NCBI GenBank assembly: GCA_009782405.1
Contig: WRJC01000035.1
Coordinates: forward strand, 1-30,431
Length of the DNA stretch: 30,431 nt
Direction of reading: 5' to 3'
Source: Oscillospiraceae bacterium
GTDB lineage: Bacteria > Bacillota_A > Clostridia > Oscillospirales > WRJC01
Shown here: positions 16,287 through 24,710 of the stretch, one piece after another
Position numbering within the stretch: the first letter of the stretch is position 1
Layout of the letters: every line of letters starts with the position of its first letter
Translations under genes and position numbers: made by a program
Notes under the pieces: model-generated
What the model was told of the DNA's origin: nothing
Seen by the model: only the letters and a program-made list of their open reading frames with translations
Database searches by the model: none

Positions 16287-16502
16287 CTAAGAATTTATTT
16301 CTTCTTCCAATAAGTCGTAAATATAGTCGGTGCCCTCAAGATATAGTCCTGTTTCATAATCCTGCAATTTTTCAAAAGTCACAGATGAATAAAATTTATT
16401 CATTGCCTGCTCAATTTTCAATCCCTTTTCCTGCGCAATCTTGGCAATAATATCCTGAGTTATAAATTCTGTTAATATTGCTTTTTTATCCATAACGCTC
16501 AT
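16287..16502 (-). CDS. Small acidic protein of the DUF3990 cassette, unknown function
   Basis: A 71-residue protein beginning MSVMDKKAIL and ending YDLLEEEINS; it is probably helical. I recall similar small proteins with a core like ETGLYLEGTDYIYDLL accompanying DUF3990 genes, but cannot give a family name. ATG at 16502 has AAAGG ~8 bases upstream and lies inside the end of the DUF3990 gene (17-base overlap), so the two are translationally coupled. GTG 16505 and ATG 16493 are alternatives. It is AT-rich compared with the flanking transporter and nitrilase genes. A role as antidote or accessory to the DUF3990 protein is possible but only inferred from linkage. Confidence 0.75.
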   Translation of the reverse strand: MSVMDKKAILTEFITQDIIAKIAQEKGLKIEQAMNKFYSSVTFEKLQDYETGLYLEGTDYIYDLLEEEINS

Positions 16503-17001
16503 CACCCAACCTTTTTAAGTACAAAAGCGCCTTTGGCGTATGGAATGAATATTGATTTGACAATTTTTTATATTCCATCTCTTTTGTTAATCTCTCAATA
16601 TCAATCAAACCGCGCTCAAAAGACCTGAACAACAAGGCAATATCGTCATTCGCTATCGGTCCGATTACAATGTCATATTTATTATCGTGATTGCACATAC
16701 TGTCCGAAATATCAGCGAAATTCCTGCTGCGGTTATTCAGCACAAACATAGCCCAATCGGTAGTAGGCGCGTCAAATATTTTAACAGACAGCGATTGATT
16801 TCCTAAGCAGGCGCCGTCAAAATCAAACGATGTTATATAAGACGTGCCGCCGAAAATTTTGCTGACGCGTTTTGACATGGCAATCGCCTGTTCCTTGAAT
16901 ACAGTCAGGTAAAAACCTTTGCCGAAATCTTTGTACGGACGGCATTTGTCTAAATCTATTTCATGTATGGGCGTATTTGAGCCGTGATATAAAACCATCA
17001 T
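16486..17001 (-). CDS. DUF3990 protein, predicted ADP-ribosyltransferase-like fold
   Basis: A 171-residue protein. Its N-terminus MVLYHGSNTPI and the later DFGKGFYLT (~26-34) are the hallmark of DUF3990. The spacing of His (YHGS) and Tyr (GFYLT) resembles the H-Y-[E/Q] core of ADP-ribosyltransferases. A downstream NQYSFHTPKAL block (~149-159) may supply the third position as Gln. Function is untested as far as I know; a toxin- or effector-like NAD-using activity is inference from the fold. It begins with ATG overlapping the stop of the DUF3791 gene (ATGA). A second ATG follows directly, preceded by GGCGGTG. Confidence 0.8.
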   Translation of the reverse strand: MMVLYHGSNTPIHEIDLDKCRPYKDFGKGFYLTVFKEQAIAMSKRVSKIFGGTSYITSFDFDGACLGNQSLSVKIFDAPTTDWAMFVLNNRSRNFADISDSMCNHDNKYDIVIGPIANDDIALLFRSFERGLIDIERLTKEMEYKKLSNQYSFHTPKALLYLKRLGDERYG

Positions 17002-17219
17002 AATTCACCGCCGTTATTTTTACATACGAATTGTAAGTCCTCAACTGTTTCATCAAACGAAAGCGTATGCTCTGCTTCGTAATGTTCCTTCAAAAAGGCA
17101 ATACCGCCGTTGTTATACAGATATTTGAAAGCAGTTTTACCATCGAGCGAAAACTGGCGCGCGAATTCATTGACGCATACCACCATCCAGTTGATAATAT
17201 TTATTTCTGTAGCATTCAT
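16998..17219 (-). CDS. DUF3791 family small protein
   Basis: A 73-residue protein typical of DUF3791: an N-terminal helix (INIINWMVVCVNEFARQF), then DGKTAFKYLYNNGGIAFLKEHYE and an acidic end. DUF3791 genes often sit next to DUF3990 genes, as here, where its stop overlaps the DUF3990 start by 4 bases. AAGGCGG lies about 8 bases before ATG 17219. It is the first gene of the cassette, downstream of a strong promoter. The function is not known. Confidence 0.8.
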   Translation of the reverse strand: MNATEINIINWMVVCVNEFARQFSLDGKTAFKYLYNNGGIAFLKEHYEAEHTLSFDETVEDLQFVCKNNGGEL

Positions 17220-17259
17220 AATTTCAGCCGCCTTATCAAATAATATAATTATTCAATAT

Positions 17260-17288
17260 ATTATATCAAAAAAATATAAATAAGTCAA
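17260..17288 (-). promoter_or_regulatory. Strong sigma-A promoter of the DUF3791/DUF3990 cassette
   Basis: On the minus strand: TTGACT (17283-17288), 17-base spacer, TATAAT (17260-17265) preceded by TGA. Confidence 0.8.
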
Positions 17289-17314
17289 TCGGTGAAAATC
17301 ACGGAGGTAAAAAA

Positions 17315-17341
17315 ATGCAAAAATATCCGCTTTCGCCTTGA
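17315..17341 (+). other. Eight-codon mini-ORF with a strong ribosome binding site
   Basis: GGAGGT (17303-17308), 7 bases before an ATG that opens an 8-codon frame (MQKYPLSP) ending in TGA inside the -35 of the next promoter. No promoter for it is visible. It may be the relic of a gene start. Confidence 0.35.
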
Positions 17342-17366
17342 CCTTTGCGAAAAAATATGGTAAAAT
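17338..17366 (+). promoter_or_regulatory. Predicted sigma-A promoter of the nitrilase-like gene
   Basis: TTGACC (17338-17343), 17-base spacer, TAAAAT (17361-17366) preceded by TGG. Confidence 0.75.
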
Positions 17367-17395
17367 GCAAATAAGATTGGAGGCGAATGTATTTT

Positions 17396-18664
17396 ATGGA
17401 AAACAAAAATCTTTTGAAAAACGCGATATGGAGCCCGTGGTCGCCAAGAGAAGAACTGGCGCCGAAATTTTATGCCGAAAAGGGCAAGCTGAAAATTTCC
17501 ACGGGAAATAGCCCGAATGTTTACGGCAAGTTCCTAAGCGGCGAAATCGCCGTTTCGGATCGCGACATGGTGACTTTTTCGGCTCTTTTTACCTGCGAAA
17601 ACGTGAAGAACAAGGAAAACGGCGTTTTCGCGATGATTTCTTTTTACGACGGCCAAAAAAAACTTTTGGAACGGGACTACGCCGACATAGCCAAAACAAG
17701 CAAAAAAAGCAAAAAAAAGCTGTGCAGGAAACTCGACGCCCCGGAAGGCGCCGCATATCTGACAGTAGAAATAGGGGCGAGATGGTGTCCGGAAGCGGTC
17801 GTCGAATGGGACAGTATAAGCCTTGAAACCTCGGACAAGGCCGAAGAACCGAAAAGATTCGCGAAAATAGCGACCACATTCAAAAAGCGCCGCGAAACCC
17901 GCGAGGAAAACCTCAAAAGCATGATCGAAATCATAGAAAAAGCGGGCAAATCGAGCCCGGACGTGATTTTGCTGTCGGAGCTCGTCTACGAAAGCTGCTA
18001 CGACGACAGCGCCTCAAACCAAAAAGCGCAGCCCGTCCCCGGGCCCCTGACCGGAATTTTGGGCGAATACGCGAAAAAATACAATACATACATCATTTTC
18101 ACCATGAACGAAAAAGAAAAAGGGGCGATATACAACACGGCGGTGATAATAGGGCGCGACGGCGCCGTCTGCGGCAAATACCAAAAAACCCACTTGCCCC
18201 TGACGGAAGCCGAATGGGGGACCACGCCGGGCGAAGGACACCGCGTGTTCGACCTCGACTTCGGCAGGATCGGGGTCCTCATATGCTACGACCAATTCTT
18301 CCCGGAAAACTGGCGCACTCTCGCGCTGATGGGCGCGGAAATCATCTTTGTGCCCACGATGGGCGAGGACGAGCTGGTACAAAGGGCGATAGCGAGAACA
18401 AACGGGGTGCACGTCGTGGTGGCCGGTTATGACGGGACCGCTTCCTCGAGGATAATAAACCCCTTAGGCGAAATCGCGAATTCGGTAAAAGACGAAGAGA
18501 GCGCGTATGTGACCGAATCAATCGACCTAAACAAAAGATATTTTGTCTACTGGATGTCCATCGGGCCGGGCAACGGCGAGACCAGGAGCCTGTTTGAAAA
18601 AGAGCGCATGACCGCCACCTACGGCGCCGTGGCCAAAGAATCGCATAAAGTCAAAAAAACTTGA
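17396..18664 (+). CDS. Carbon-nitrogen hydrolase (nitrilase superfamily) with N-terminal beta-rich domain
   Basis: A 422-residue protein. Residues ~157-420 are a nitrilase-superfamily amidohydrolase with the full catalytic triad: Glu195 (LLSELVYES), Lys264 (KYQKTHLP) and Cys297 (LICYDQFFPE). This family hydrolyses amides, carbamoyl groups or nitriles in the cytoplasm. Residues 1-~150 form an extra domain with alternating strands (GKLKISTG, GVFAMISFYDG, AYLTVEIGARW) that looks like a carbohydrate-binding-type beta sandwich; no signal peptide is seen. The substrate is not determinable. The start is uncertain: ATG 17396 lies 12 bases from GGAGG and ATG 17387 only 3 bases from it; 17396 is preferred. 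It ends just before the amino acid transporter promoter. Confidence 0.85.
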   Translation: MENKNLLKNAIWSPWSPREELAPKFYAEKGKLKISTGNSPNVYGKFLSGEIAVSDRDMVTFSALFTCENVKNKENGVFAMISFYDGQKKLLERDYADIAKTSKKSKKKLCRKLDAPEGAAYLTVEIGARWCPEAVVEWDSISLETSDKAEEPKRFAKIATTFKKRRETREENLKSMIEIIEKAGKSSPDVILLSELVYESCYDDSASNQKAQPVPGPLTGILGEYAKKYNTYIIFTMNEKEKGAIYNTAVIIGRDGAVCGKYQKTHLPLTEAEWGTTPGEGHRVFDLDFGRIGVLICYDQFFPENWRTLALMGAEIIFVPTMGEDELVQRAIARTNGVHVVVAGYDGTASSRIINPLGEIANSVKDEESAYVTESIDLNKRYFVYWMSIGPGNGETRSLFEKERMTATYGAVAKESHKVKKT

Positions 18665-18675
18665 AAAATTTGCTC

Positions 18676-18704
18676 TTGCATTATTGTCCCCGGTATGATA
18701 TAAT
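18676..18704 (+). promoter_or_regulatory. Predicted sigma-A promoter of the amino acid transporter operon
   Basis: TTGCAT (18676-18681), 17-base spacer, TATAAT (18699-18704) preceded by TGA. It begins 11 bases after the nitrilase-like stop. Confidence 0.75.
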
Positions 18705-18739
18705 CTACATAGCATATCCGTATTTACCGAAAACAAAAG

Positions 18740-18745
18740 AAGGAG
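18740..18745 (+). promoter_or_regulatory. Ribosome binding site that decides a TTG start
   Basis: AAGGAG, 8 bases before TTG 18754. The frame is open further upstream, but only this start gives a clean lipoprotein signal and lies downstream of the predicted promoter. Confidence 0.8.
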
Positions 18746-18753
18746 TGGTTTTT

Positions 18754-19545
18754 TTGAAAAAAATATTTGCTTTGGTCCTGCTTTGCGCGGTCATATTTTC
18801 GGCCGCGGCCTGCGCTTCGGCCACGGGCAAACTGGAAAAGATCCAAAATTCCGGCAAGATAGTGGTTTATACCGACCCGAATTTTTCCCCGTTCGAATTT
18901 TTGGCCGATGGCAAGCCTGTGGGGGTGGACATCGAAATCGCGAAAGCGATAGCGGCGGAACTCGGGGCCGACGCCGAATTCAAAGAAGCGAATTTCGACT
19001 CCATACTGATGGCGATCAAGGGCGGAAAGGGCGACATGGCGATCTCGGGGTTCACCATCACCGACGAGCGCAAAGAAAGCGTGGATTTTTCAGTCCCGTA
19101 CATCAAATCGGTGCAGTACCTGATCTTAAATGAAGGCTCGGACATATCGTCCATTGAGGATTTGGCGGGCAAGACGGTGGGCGTGGCAAAAGGCTACACC
19201 GGCCAATTTCTGATGGAGGACGAAATGGATGAGGGCGGGGTCTTAGAAGGAGCCGGCGTCGAGCTCAGGGAATGCAACAGCGCGCTGGAAGCGGCGCTGG
19301 AGTTGCAAAACAACCGCGTGGACGCGGTGGTGATGGACGAATATGTGGCAAAGAACATAGCGCAGCAAAATTCCGGGCTCGTGGCAATCGAGTTGCTTTA
19401 CGGCGACGGGAGCTCCGCGGCGGAGGAGTACGGCGTAGCCGTCCCCAAGGGCAACGAGGATCTGCTGGAAATAATCGACAAGGTGATCGGGCGGCTCATA
19501 AGCGAGGACAAAATCCGCGAATGGGTAGTCGAATATTCGCAATAA
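18754..19545 (+). CDS. Polar amino acid ABC transporter substrate-binding lipoprotein
   Basis: A 263-residue extracellular solute-binding protein of family 3 (the HisJ/GlnH type). It delivers a polar amino acid to the permease. The N-terminus MKKIFALVLLCAVIF leads to a lipobox-like SAAAC with Cys20 as the lipid anchor. Then follow the characteristic NFSPFEFL, VDIEIAKAIAAELG, SGFTITDERKESVDFS and LAGKTVGVAKGYTG blocks. The ligand-contact Arg in TDERKES is the family's amino-acid-binding Arg region. The start is TTG. The permease and ATPase follow immediately. The ligand cannot be fixed from sequence. Confidence 0.92.
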   Translation: MKKIFALVLLCAVIFSAAACASATGKLEKIQNSGKIVVYTDPNFSPFEFLADGKPVGVDIEIAKAIAAELGADAEFKEANFDSILMAIKGGKGDMAISGFTITDERKESVDFSVPYIKSVQYLILNEGSDISSIEDLAGKTVGVAKGYTGQFLMEDEMDEGGVLEGAGVELRECNSALEAALELQNNRVDAVVMDEYVAKNIAQQNSGLVAIELLYGDGSSAAEEYGVAVPKGNEDLLEIIDKVIGRLISEDKIREWVVEYSQ

Positions 19546-19557
19546 GCCACATAATTT

Positions 19558-20271
19558 ATGGAAAGCATATTCGACTGGATCAGCCATCAAATCGATATCA
19601 CGTTTGTCGTGGACAACCGCTACAAATTGTTTGTTGAAGGTTTTTTCAACACCCTCGCGATAGCCGCCGGGGCGGCGGCAATAGGGGTGGTCATCGGGGC
19701 GGCGGTGGCGATGGTGCGCGTTTACCGCGCGCAGACCGGCCGCCTCGCCGTCCTCGACGCTTTTTGCGGGGGCTATCTGGCGCTGTTTCGCGGGACGCCG
19801 ATCGTGGTGCAGCTTTTGATCATGTACTACATCATTTTCAAAAGCGTGGACAACGCGCTTTTGGTGGCTGTGTTTTCTTTCGGCATAAATTCGGGCGCGT
19901 ATGTCGCGGAGATCGTGCGCGCGGGCATCATGTCCGTGGACCCGGGCCAAACGGAAGCGGGGCGTTCGCTGGGGCTGCCCGCGCTTAAAACCCTGTTTTT
20001 GATCGTTTTGCCGCAGGCGGTCAAAAATATCCTGCCCGCTTTGGGCAACGAGTTCGTCACACTGTTAAAGGAAACCTCGGTGGCGGGGTATATAACGCTG
20101 CGCGATCTTGCGCGGGCGGGTGAGAACGTGCGCTCAAAAACCCTGGAGCCGTATTTTTCGCTGCTCTTCATCGCGCTTGTGTATTTCATTTTGGTTTTCG
20201 GGGTTTCCAAGCTTTTAAAACTGGCCGAAAGGAGATTCGCCAAAAGTGACAGAAGCGCAAAAAACGATTGA
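19558..20271 (+). CDS. Polar amino acid ABC transporter permease
   Basis: A 237-residue membrane subunit of the HisM/GlnP family with about five membrane helices. It shows the N-terminal GFFNTLAIA entry, [15 protein letters not shown], and the [23 protein letters not shown] coupling loop (EAA motif) that docks on the ATPase. ATG 19558 lies 12 bp after the binding-protein gene. Its 3' end overlaps the ATPase gene by 26 bases. Confidence 0.92.
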   Translation: MESIFDWISHQIDITFVVDNRYKLFVEGFFNTLAIAAGAAAIGVVIGAAVAMVRVYRAQTGRLAVLDAFCGGYLALFRGTPIVVQLLIMYYIIFKSVDNALLVAVFSFGINSGAYVAEIVRAGIMSVDPGQTEAGRSLGLPALKTLFLIVLPQAVKNILPALGNEFVTLLKETSVAGYITLRDLARAGENVRSKTLEPYFSLLFIALVYFILVFGVSKLLKLAERRFAKSDRSAKND

Positions 20272-21013
20272 ACCGGCCGGGACGATCGAAATGATCGAAG
20301 TAAAAGAGCTGTGCAAAAATTTCGGCGAAAACAGGGTGCTTTGCGGCATCAGCTGCAATGTGAAACAGGGAGAAAAGATTGTGGTCGTGGGGCCCAGCGG
20401 CTCGGGCAAGAGCACTTTTCTGCGCTGTTTGAACCTATTGGAAAAGCCCAGCTCCGGGCAAATAATCTTCGAAGGGGAAGACATCACGCACGCATACAAA
20501 AAATTGAACCGCGTGCGGCAGAAAATGGGCATGGTGTTCCAGAATTTCAATTTGTTCCCGCACCTCACCGTGAAAAAAAACCTCACTTTGGCCCCCGTGC
20601 AGCTGGGGATAATGAGCCAAAAGCAAGCGGACGAAAAGGCGGACGGGCTGCTTTGCCGCATCGGGCTCTCCGACAAAGCCGACACATATCCCAACATGCT
20701 TTCCGGGGGCCAGAAACAGCGCATCGCGATCACGCGCTCGCTTGCCATGAATCCCGACGTGATGCTGTTCGACGAGCCCACTTCCTCGCTGGACCCCGAA
20801 ATGGTGGGCGAAGTGTTGTCGCTGATGAAAGATTTGGCAAATGAGGGCATGACGATGATCGTGGTCACGCATGAAATGGGCTTCGCCCGCGAAGTGGCCA
20901 CAAAGGTGATGTTCATGGACGGCGGGCAAATATTGGAAGAGGCGCCTCCGGAGCGGTTTTTCGGGGCTCCGAAAAACCCGAGGCTCGCGGATTTTTTGGG
21001 GAAAATTTTATGA
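20246..21013 (+). CDS. Polar amino acid ABC transporter ATP-binding protein
   Basis: A 255-residue ABC ATPase of the GlnQ/HisP family. Motifs are Walker [10 protein letters not shown] (49-57), Q-loop [12 protein letters not shown], signature LSGGQ (152-156), Walker B ending in Asp176-Glu177 and H-loop [14 protein letters not shown] 20246 has GGAG 11 bases upstream and overlaps the permease end; ATG 20291 is the alternative, with a poorer ribosome binding site. The stop overlaps the ybeY start by 4 bases, tying transport to the ribosome-maturation genes on one transcript. Confidence 0.92.
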   Translation: MTEAQKTIEPAGTIEMIEVKELCKNFGENRVLCGISCNVKQGEKIVVVGPSGSGKSTFLRCLNLLEKPSSGQIIFEGEDITHAYKKLNRVRQKMGMVFQNFNLFPHLTVKKNLTLAPVQLGIMSQKQADEKADGLLCRIGLSDKADTYPNMLSGGQKQRIAITRSLAMNPDVMLFDEPTSSLDPEMVGEVLSLMKDLANEGMTMIVVTHEMGFAREVATKVMFMDGGQILEEAPPERFFGAPKNPRLADFLGKIL

Positions 21014-21441
21014 TAGGACATATAGTGAACATAAAAGGCCCGGCTAAGTACAAGAAATATATAAAAAAAGCGGTATTGGCCGCGCTCGAATACGAAAAAG
21101 TGGACTATGCCTGTGAGATAAACGTGGAAATATCCGACAACCGAACAATTCAAAATCTGAACAGGGACTATCGGGGCAAGGACTGCCCCACCGACGTGCT
21201 TTCTTTTTTGATGAACGAAACAAATCCCGAAAACGGCAAAACGCTGCTGGGGGACATCATCATATCCATGGAAAAGGCGAAGCAGCAGGGCGAAGAATAC
21301 GGAACAGGGACAGAACAGGAGCTGATGTTCCTTTCGGCGCACGCCACGCTCCATCTGCTCGGCTACGACCACGAAATTTCCGAGGAGGAGGATTTTGCCA
21401 TGAAAGAAAAACAAAAGGAGATCAAAAAAATTTATGAGTAA
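21010..21441 (+). CDS. ybeY: Endoribonuclease YbeY (rRNA maturation factor)
   Basis: A 143-residue zinc-dependent endoribonuclease involved in 16S rRNA 3'-end processing and ribosome quality control. The UPF0054 signature [11 protein letters not shown] gives the three zinc ligands His111, His115 and His121. Upstream are the [16 protein letters not shown] and LLGDIIIS blocks. Length is typical. It overlaps the ATPase gene by 4 bases and era by 8 bases; the ybeY-era neighbourhood is widespread in Bacillota. Confidence 0.95.
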   Translation: MIGHIVNIKGPAKYKKYIKKAVLAALEYEKVDYACEINVEISDNRTIQNLNRDYRGKDCPTDVLSFLMNETNPENGKTLLGDIIISMEKAKQQGEEYGTGTEQELMFLSAHATLHLLGYDHEISEEEDFAMKEKQKEIKKIYE

Positions 21442-22327
21442 AAAAACCGTGTTCGCGGCGATCGTGGGCAGGCCAAACGTGGGCAAGTCAACCCTGCTCA
21501 ACGCGCTCTTGGGCGAAAAGATTTCGATAATATCAAAAAAACCGCAGACCACGAGAAACAGGATAACGGGCATTTTGACAAAGGGCGAAACCCAGTACGT
21601 GTTTTTTGACACGCCCGGCTTGCACCTGCCGAAATCGCTGCTGGGCAGATACATGGAAAAGTCGGCCAAAAAAACGCTCGGCGAAGTCGATGCAGTGGTT
21701 TTGATGGTAGAACCCGCGGCAAAAATCGGAATAGCTGAAAAAGAGGTTTTGGAAAAAGCGAAAGAAAGCAAAATTCCGGTGATTTTGGCCATAAACAAAA
21801 TCGATACCATACAAAAAGAAAAAATACTCGAAATAATCGCGGCATATACCGAAAATTACGAATTTTCGGCGGTAATCCCCATATCGGCCCTGAAAGCCGA
21901 CGGCGTGGGGCTGGTGACCGGGGAATTGGACAAACACCTTTCGGAAAGCGAATTTTTTTTCCCCGAAGATATGATCACCGACCAGCCCGAACGCCAAATC
22001 GCCGCCGAAATAATCCGCGAGAAAACGCTCAGGCTGCTCGATGCGGAAATCCCCCACGGGATAGGCGTTTCGATAGAAGAATTTGATGCCAAAGACAGCG
22101 GGGGCCTCATAAGCATCAGAGCCGAAATATTCTGCGAAAAAGAATCGCACAAAAGCATAATAATAGGCAAGAACGGGGAAATGATAAAAAAAATCGGCAC
22201 ATATGCGAGGCAGGATCTGGAAAAGTTTTTCGATTTGTCCGTCTATTTGGACCTGTGGGTGAAAGTAAAGCAAAAATGGCGCGAAAAACCCGGCATGCTC
22301 TCGAATTTGGGATACAACGAATCATGA
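21434..22327 (+). CDS. era: GTPase Era
   Basis: A 297-residue ribosome-assembly GTPase that binds the 3' end of 16S rRNA. The GTPase domain has G1 GRPNVGKST (12-20), G2 region KPQTTRNRITG, G3 DTPG and G4 NKID. The C-terminal KH domain contains IIIGKNGEMIKKIG. It begins with ATG inside the last codons of ybeY and ends with an ATGA overlap with recO. Confidence 0.95.
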   Translation: MSKKTVFAAIVGRPNVGKSTLLNALLGEKISIISKKPQTTRNRITGILTKGETQYVFFDTPGLHLPKSLLGRYMEKSAKKTLGEVDAVVLMVEPAAKIGIAEKEVLEKAKESKIPVILAINKIDTIQKEKILEIIAAYTENYEFSAVIPISALKADGVGLVTGELDKHLSESEFFFPEDMITDQPERQIAAEIIREKTLRLLDAEIPHGIGVSIEEFDAKDSGGLISIRAEIFCEKESHKSIIIGKNGEMIKKIGTYARQDLEKFFDLSVYLDLWVKVKQKWREKPGMLSNLGYNES

Positions 22328-23154
22328 TTGTCAAAATTAAAGGTTTGGTGATAAAAGCCAAAAACATCAACGAAAACGACAAATACCTGACTGTTCTGTG
22401 CGAGGAGTACGGAAAAATTTCGTTCAAGGCGGCGGGCGTGCGCAGTTTCAAAAACAAAAACATAGTCTCGGCGCAGCCGTTCGTGTTTTCCGAATTCACC
22501 CTGTTCAAAGCGCCTTCGTTCATAAAAATGAACGAAGCGCACATAATCGAAGGCTTTTACGGGATAAGGACGGATTTGGCGCTATTGGCGCTTGCAGTAT
22601 ACCTTTCGGACATAGCCTCCGTCATATGCGTGGGGGAAAGCGAAGACGAAGGGGAAATTTTGAAGCTGCTTTTGAATTGCCTGTATATGATGGCAAACAA
22701 AAAAATGCCCCCAAATACGATAAAAGCGGTCTTTGAGTTGAGGGCGCTTACAAAATCGGGCTTTATGCCGGGTTTGGAAGAATGCGAAAATTGCTCCCGC
22801 CAAAATTTCGACGAGGATACGGGCATATTTTTCGATTTGATCGGCGGCAACCTGATTTGCGGCGAATGCATAGGCAATTCGGGTCAATCCGAAAAACCCG
22901 AAAAACCCGAAAAAAAAGAAGACGGCTCCGAATACCGTGAATGGGGCGAATCGACGCAAAGAAAACTCGTGCGCATATCAAGCCACATTTTGAACGCGAT
23001 GCGTTTTGTCACATCTGTGAAAGACGAAAAATTGTTTTCATTCGCTCTGCAAGATGACGCAATCGGCGAACTGTCGAGAGTGTGCGAAAAATATCTGCTC
23101 GAGCAGCTCGGAATGAACATCGACTCGCTCAAATACTACAAATCATACGAATAA
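22324..23154 (+). CDS. recO: DNA repair protein RecO
   Basis: A 276-residue recombination mediator that helps load RecA with RecR. The N-terminal OB fold starts KIKGLVIKAKNINENDKYL and continues EEYGKISFKAAG. A zinc-ribbon-like Cys set is present: Cys154, Cys157, Cys179 and Cys182. Directly after the second Cys pair is a charged low-complexity insert containing EKPEKPEKPEKKEDG, which is not typical of RecO. The frame is open upstream, but ATG 22324 is chosen because it overlaps the era stop (ATGA) and starts at the conserved N-terminus. Confidence 0.92.
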   Translation: MIVKIKGLVIKAKNINENDKYLTVLCEEYGKISFKAAGVRSFKNKNIVSAQPFVFSEFTLFKAPSFIKMNEAHIIEGFYGIRTDLALLALAVYLSDIASVICVGESEDEGEILKLLLNCLYMMANKKMPPNTIKAVFELRALTKSGFMPGLEECENCSRQNFDEDTGIFFDLIGGNLICGECIGNSGQSEKPEKPEKKEDGSEYREWGESTQRKLVRISSHILNAMRFVTSVKDEKLFSFALQDDAIGELSRVCEKYLLEQLGMNIDSLKYYKSYE

Positions 23155-23187
23155 TGGCAAAATACGCAAAAACAAGGGTGATGGCAA

Positions 23188-24678
23188 ATGGAAAAGTACA
23201 TAATGGCGCTGGATCAGGGGACTACGAGCTCGCGCTGCATCATATTCGGCAAAAACGGCGAAACTGCAAGCATCGCGCAAAAGGAATTCCCCCAGTATTA
23301 CCCCGGGGACGGCTGGGTGGAACAAAACGCGATGGAAATTTTGGCGGCGCAGATAGATTCCGCCAAGGAAGCGATGCAAAAAATAGGGGCGAAACATACC
23401 GACATCGCCGCGATCGGCATCGCAAACCAGAGGGAAACCACCGTACTCTGGGAAAAAGCCACGGGTCGCCCGGTATACAACGCGATCGTCTGGCAATGCC
23501 GCCGCACCGCGGATTTATGCGACGAGCTCAAAGAAGAAGGCTGGGGCGAAAAAATAAGAAACAAATGCGGGCTTGTTTTGGATCCGTATTTTTCCGGCAC
23601 GAAAATAAAATGGATATTGGACAATGTGCCCAATGCGCGAAAACAAGCCGAAAACGGCGAACTTTTGTTTGGCACGATAGATTCCTGGCTTATCTGGAAC
23701 CTCAGCGGAAAAAAACTGCACGTCACGGATTATTCCAATGCGTCGCGCACCATGCTATACAACATATTTGAGCTCAAATGGGACGTCGAAATTTTGCGGA
23801 GGCTCGATATACCCGAATGTATTTTGCCCGAAGTGAAACCTTCGAGTTTCGCCTATGGGGCAAGCGAACCGGAATTGTTCGGCGGGCCGGCCGCCATCGC
23901 GGGCGTCGCCGGCGACCAGCAGGCCGCGCTTTTCGGGCAGGGATGTTTTGAGCCCGGAATGGCCAAAAACACATACGGCACGGGTTGTTTTCTGCTTATG
24001 AACACTGGCGAAAAGCCCGCAGTTTCCAAAAACGGGCTGCTTGCCACCATCGCCTGGGGAATAGGCGAAAAAGTTACATACGCTTTGGAAGGATCCGTGT
24101 TTACGGCGGGGGCGGCGGTGCAGTGGCTGCGCGACGAAATGAAAATGATAGAAACCGCAGCCGAATCCGAATATTGGGCAAAATCGGCAAAAGACACGAA
24201 CGGCGTGTATTTCGTGCCCGCATTTACGGGGCTCGGCACCCCTTATTGGGACGCCTATGCGCGGGGCTGCGCCGTCGGGTTGACGCGCGGCGCGAACAAA
24301 AGCCATTTCATACGCGCAGTGCTGGAATCGATAGCCTATCAGAGCGCAGATCTCTTGGAGGCGATGCGTTCGGATTTCGGCATTTGGCCAAAAGATTTGA
24401 AAGTTGACGGCGGGGCCAGCTCAAACGATTTTTTGATGCAGTTTCAGGCGGATATGCTCGGGGTTCCGATAAAACGCCCCGCCTGCCTCGAAACCACCGC
24501 TTTCGGGGCGGCCTGCCTCGCGGGGCTGGCTGTGGGATATTGGAAAAAAGACGAGCTTTCGCAAAACCGAATGGGCGAAAAAATTTTAGAACCGCAAATC
24601 GGATCCTCCCGCCGAAATGAATTGCTTTCGGGTTGGCACAAAGCCGTAGACCGTTCGCTAAAATGGCATGCCAATTGA
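23188..24678 (+). CDS. glpK: Glycerol kinase GlpK
   Basis: A 496-residue FGGY-family kinase that phosphorylates glycerol to sn-glycerol 3-phosphate using ATP. The N-terminus [11 protein letters not shown] holds the phosphate-binding loop. [25 protein letters not shown], the second phosphate loop NTYGTGCF and [19 protein letters not shown] all match. Length is that of standard glycerol kinases. AAGGGTGA lies about 6 bases upstream of the ATG. No glycerol facilitator or glycerol-3-phosphate dehydrogenase gene is next to it, which is unusual. It lies 33 bp after recO with no visible promoter and is probably on the same transcript. Confidence 0.95.
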   Translation: MEKYIMALDQGTTSSRCIIFGKNGETASIAQKEFPQYYPGDGWVEQNAMEILAAQIDSAKEAMQKIGAKHTDIAAIGIANQRETTVLWEKATGRPVYNAIVWQCRRTADLCDELKEEGWGEKIRNKCGLVLDPYFSGTKIKWILDNVPNARKQAENGELLFGTIDSWLIWNLSGKKLHVTDYSNASRTMLYNIFELKWDVEILRRLDIPECILPEVKPSSFAYGASEPELFGGPAAIAGVAGDQQAALFGQGCFEPGMAKNTYGTGCFLLMNTGEKPAVSKNGLLATIAWGIGEKVTYALEGSVFTAGAAVQWLRDEMKMIETAAESEYWAKSAKDTNGVYFVPAFTGLGTPYWDAYARGCAVGLTRGANKSHFIRAVLESIAYQSADLLEAMRSDFGIWPKDLKVDGGASSNDFLMQFQADMLGVPIKRPACLETTAFGAACLAGLAVGYWKKDELSQNRMGEKILEPQIGSSRRNELLSGWHKAVDRSLKWHAN

Positions 24679-24710
24679 TCGACGACATGAATGGGAATGG
24701 GATTGGAAAA

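Noticed and set aside
20215..21810. 531-residue minus-strand frame
   Set aside because: Antisense to the ABC ATPase, ybeY and era, all with clear motifs on the plus strand.
24633..24710. Upstream start for the CapA-like protein overlapping glpK
   Set aside because: It would bury the lipoprotein signal 26 residues inside; ATG 24711 gives a standard signal.
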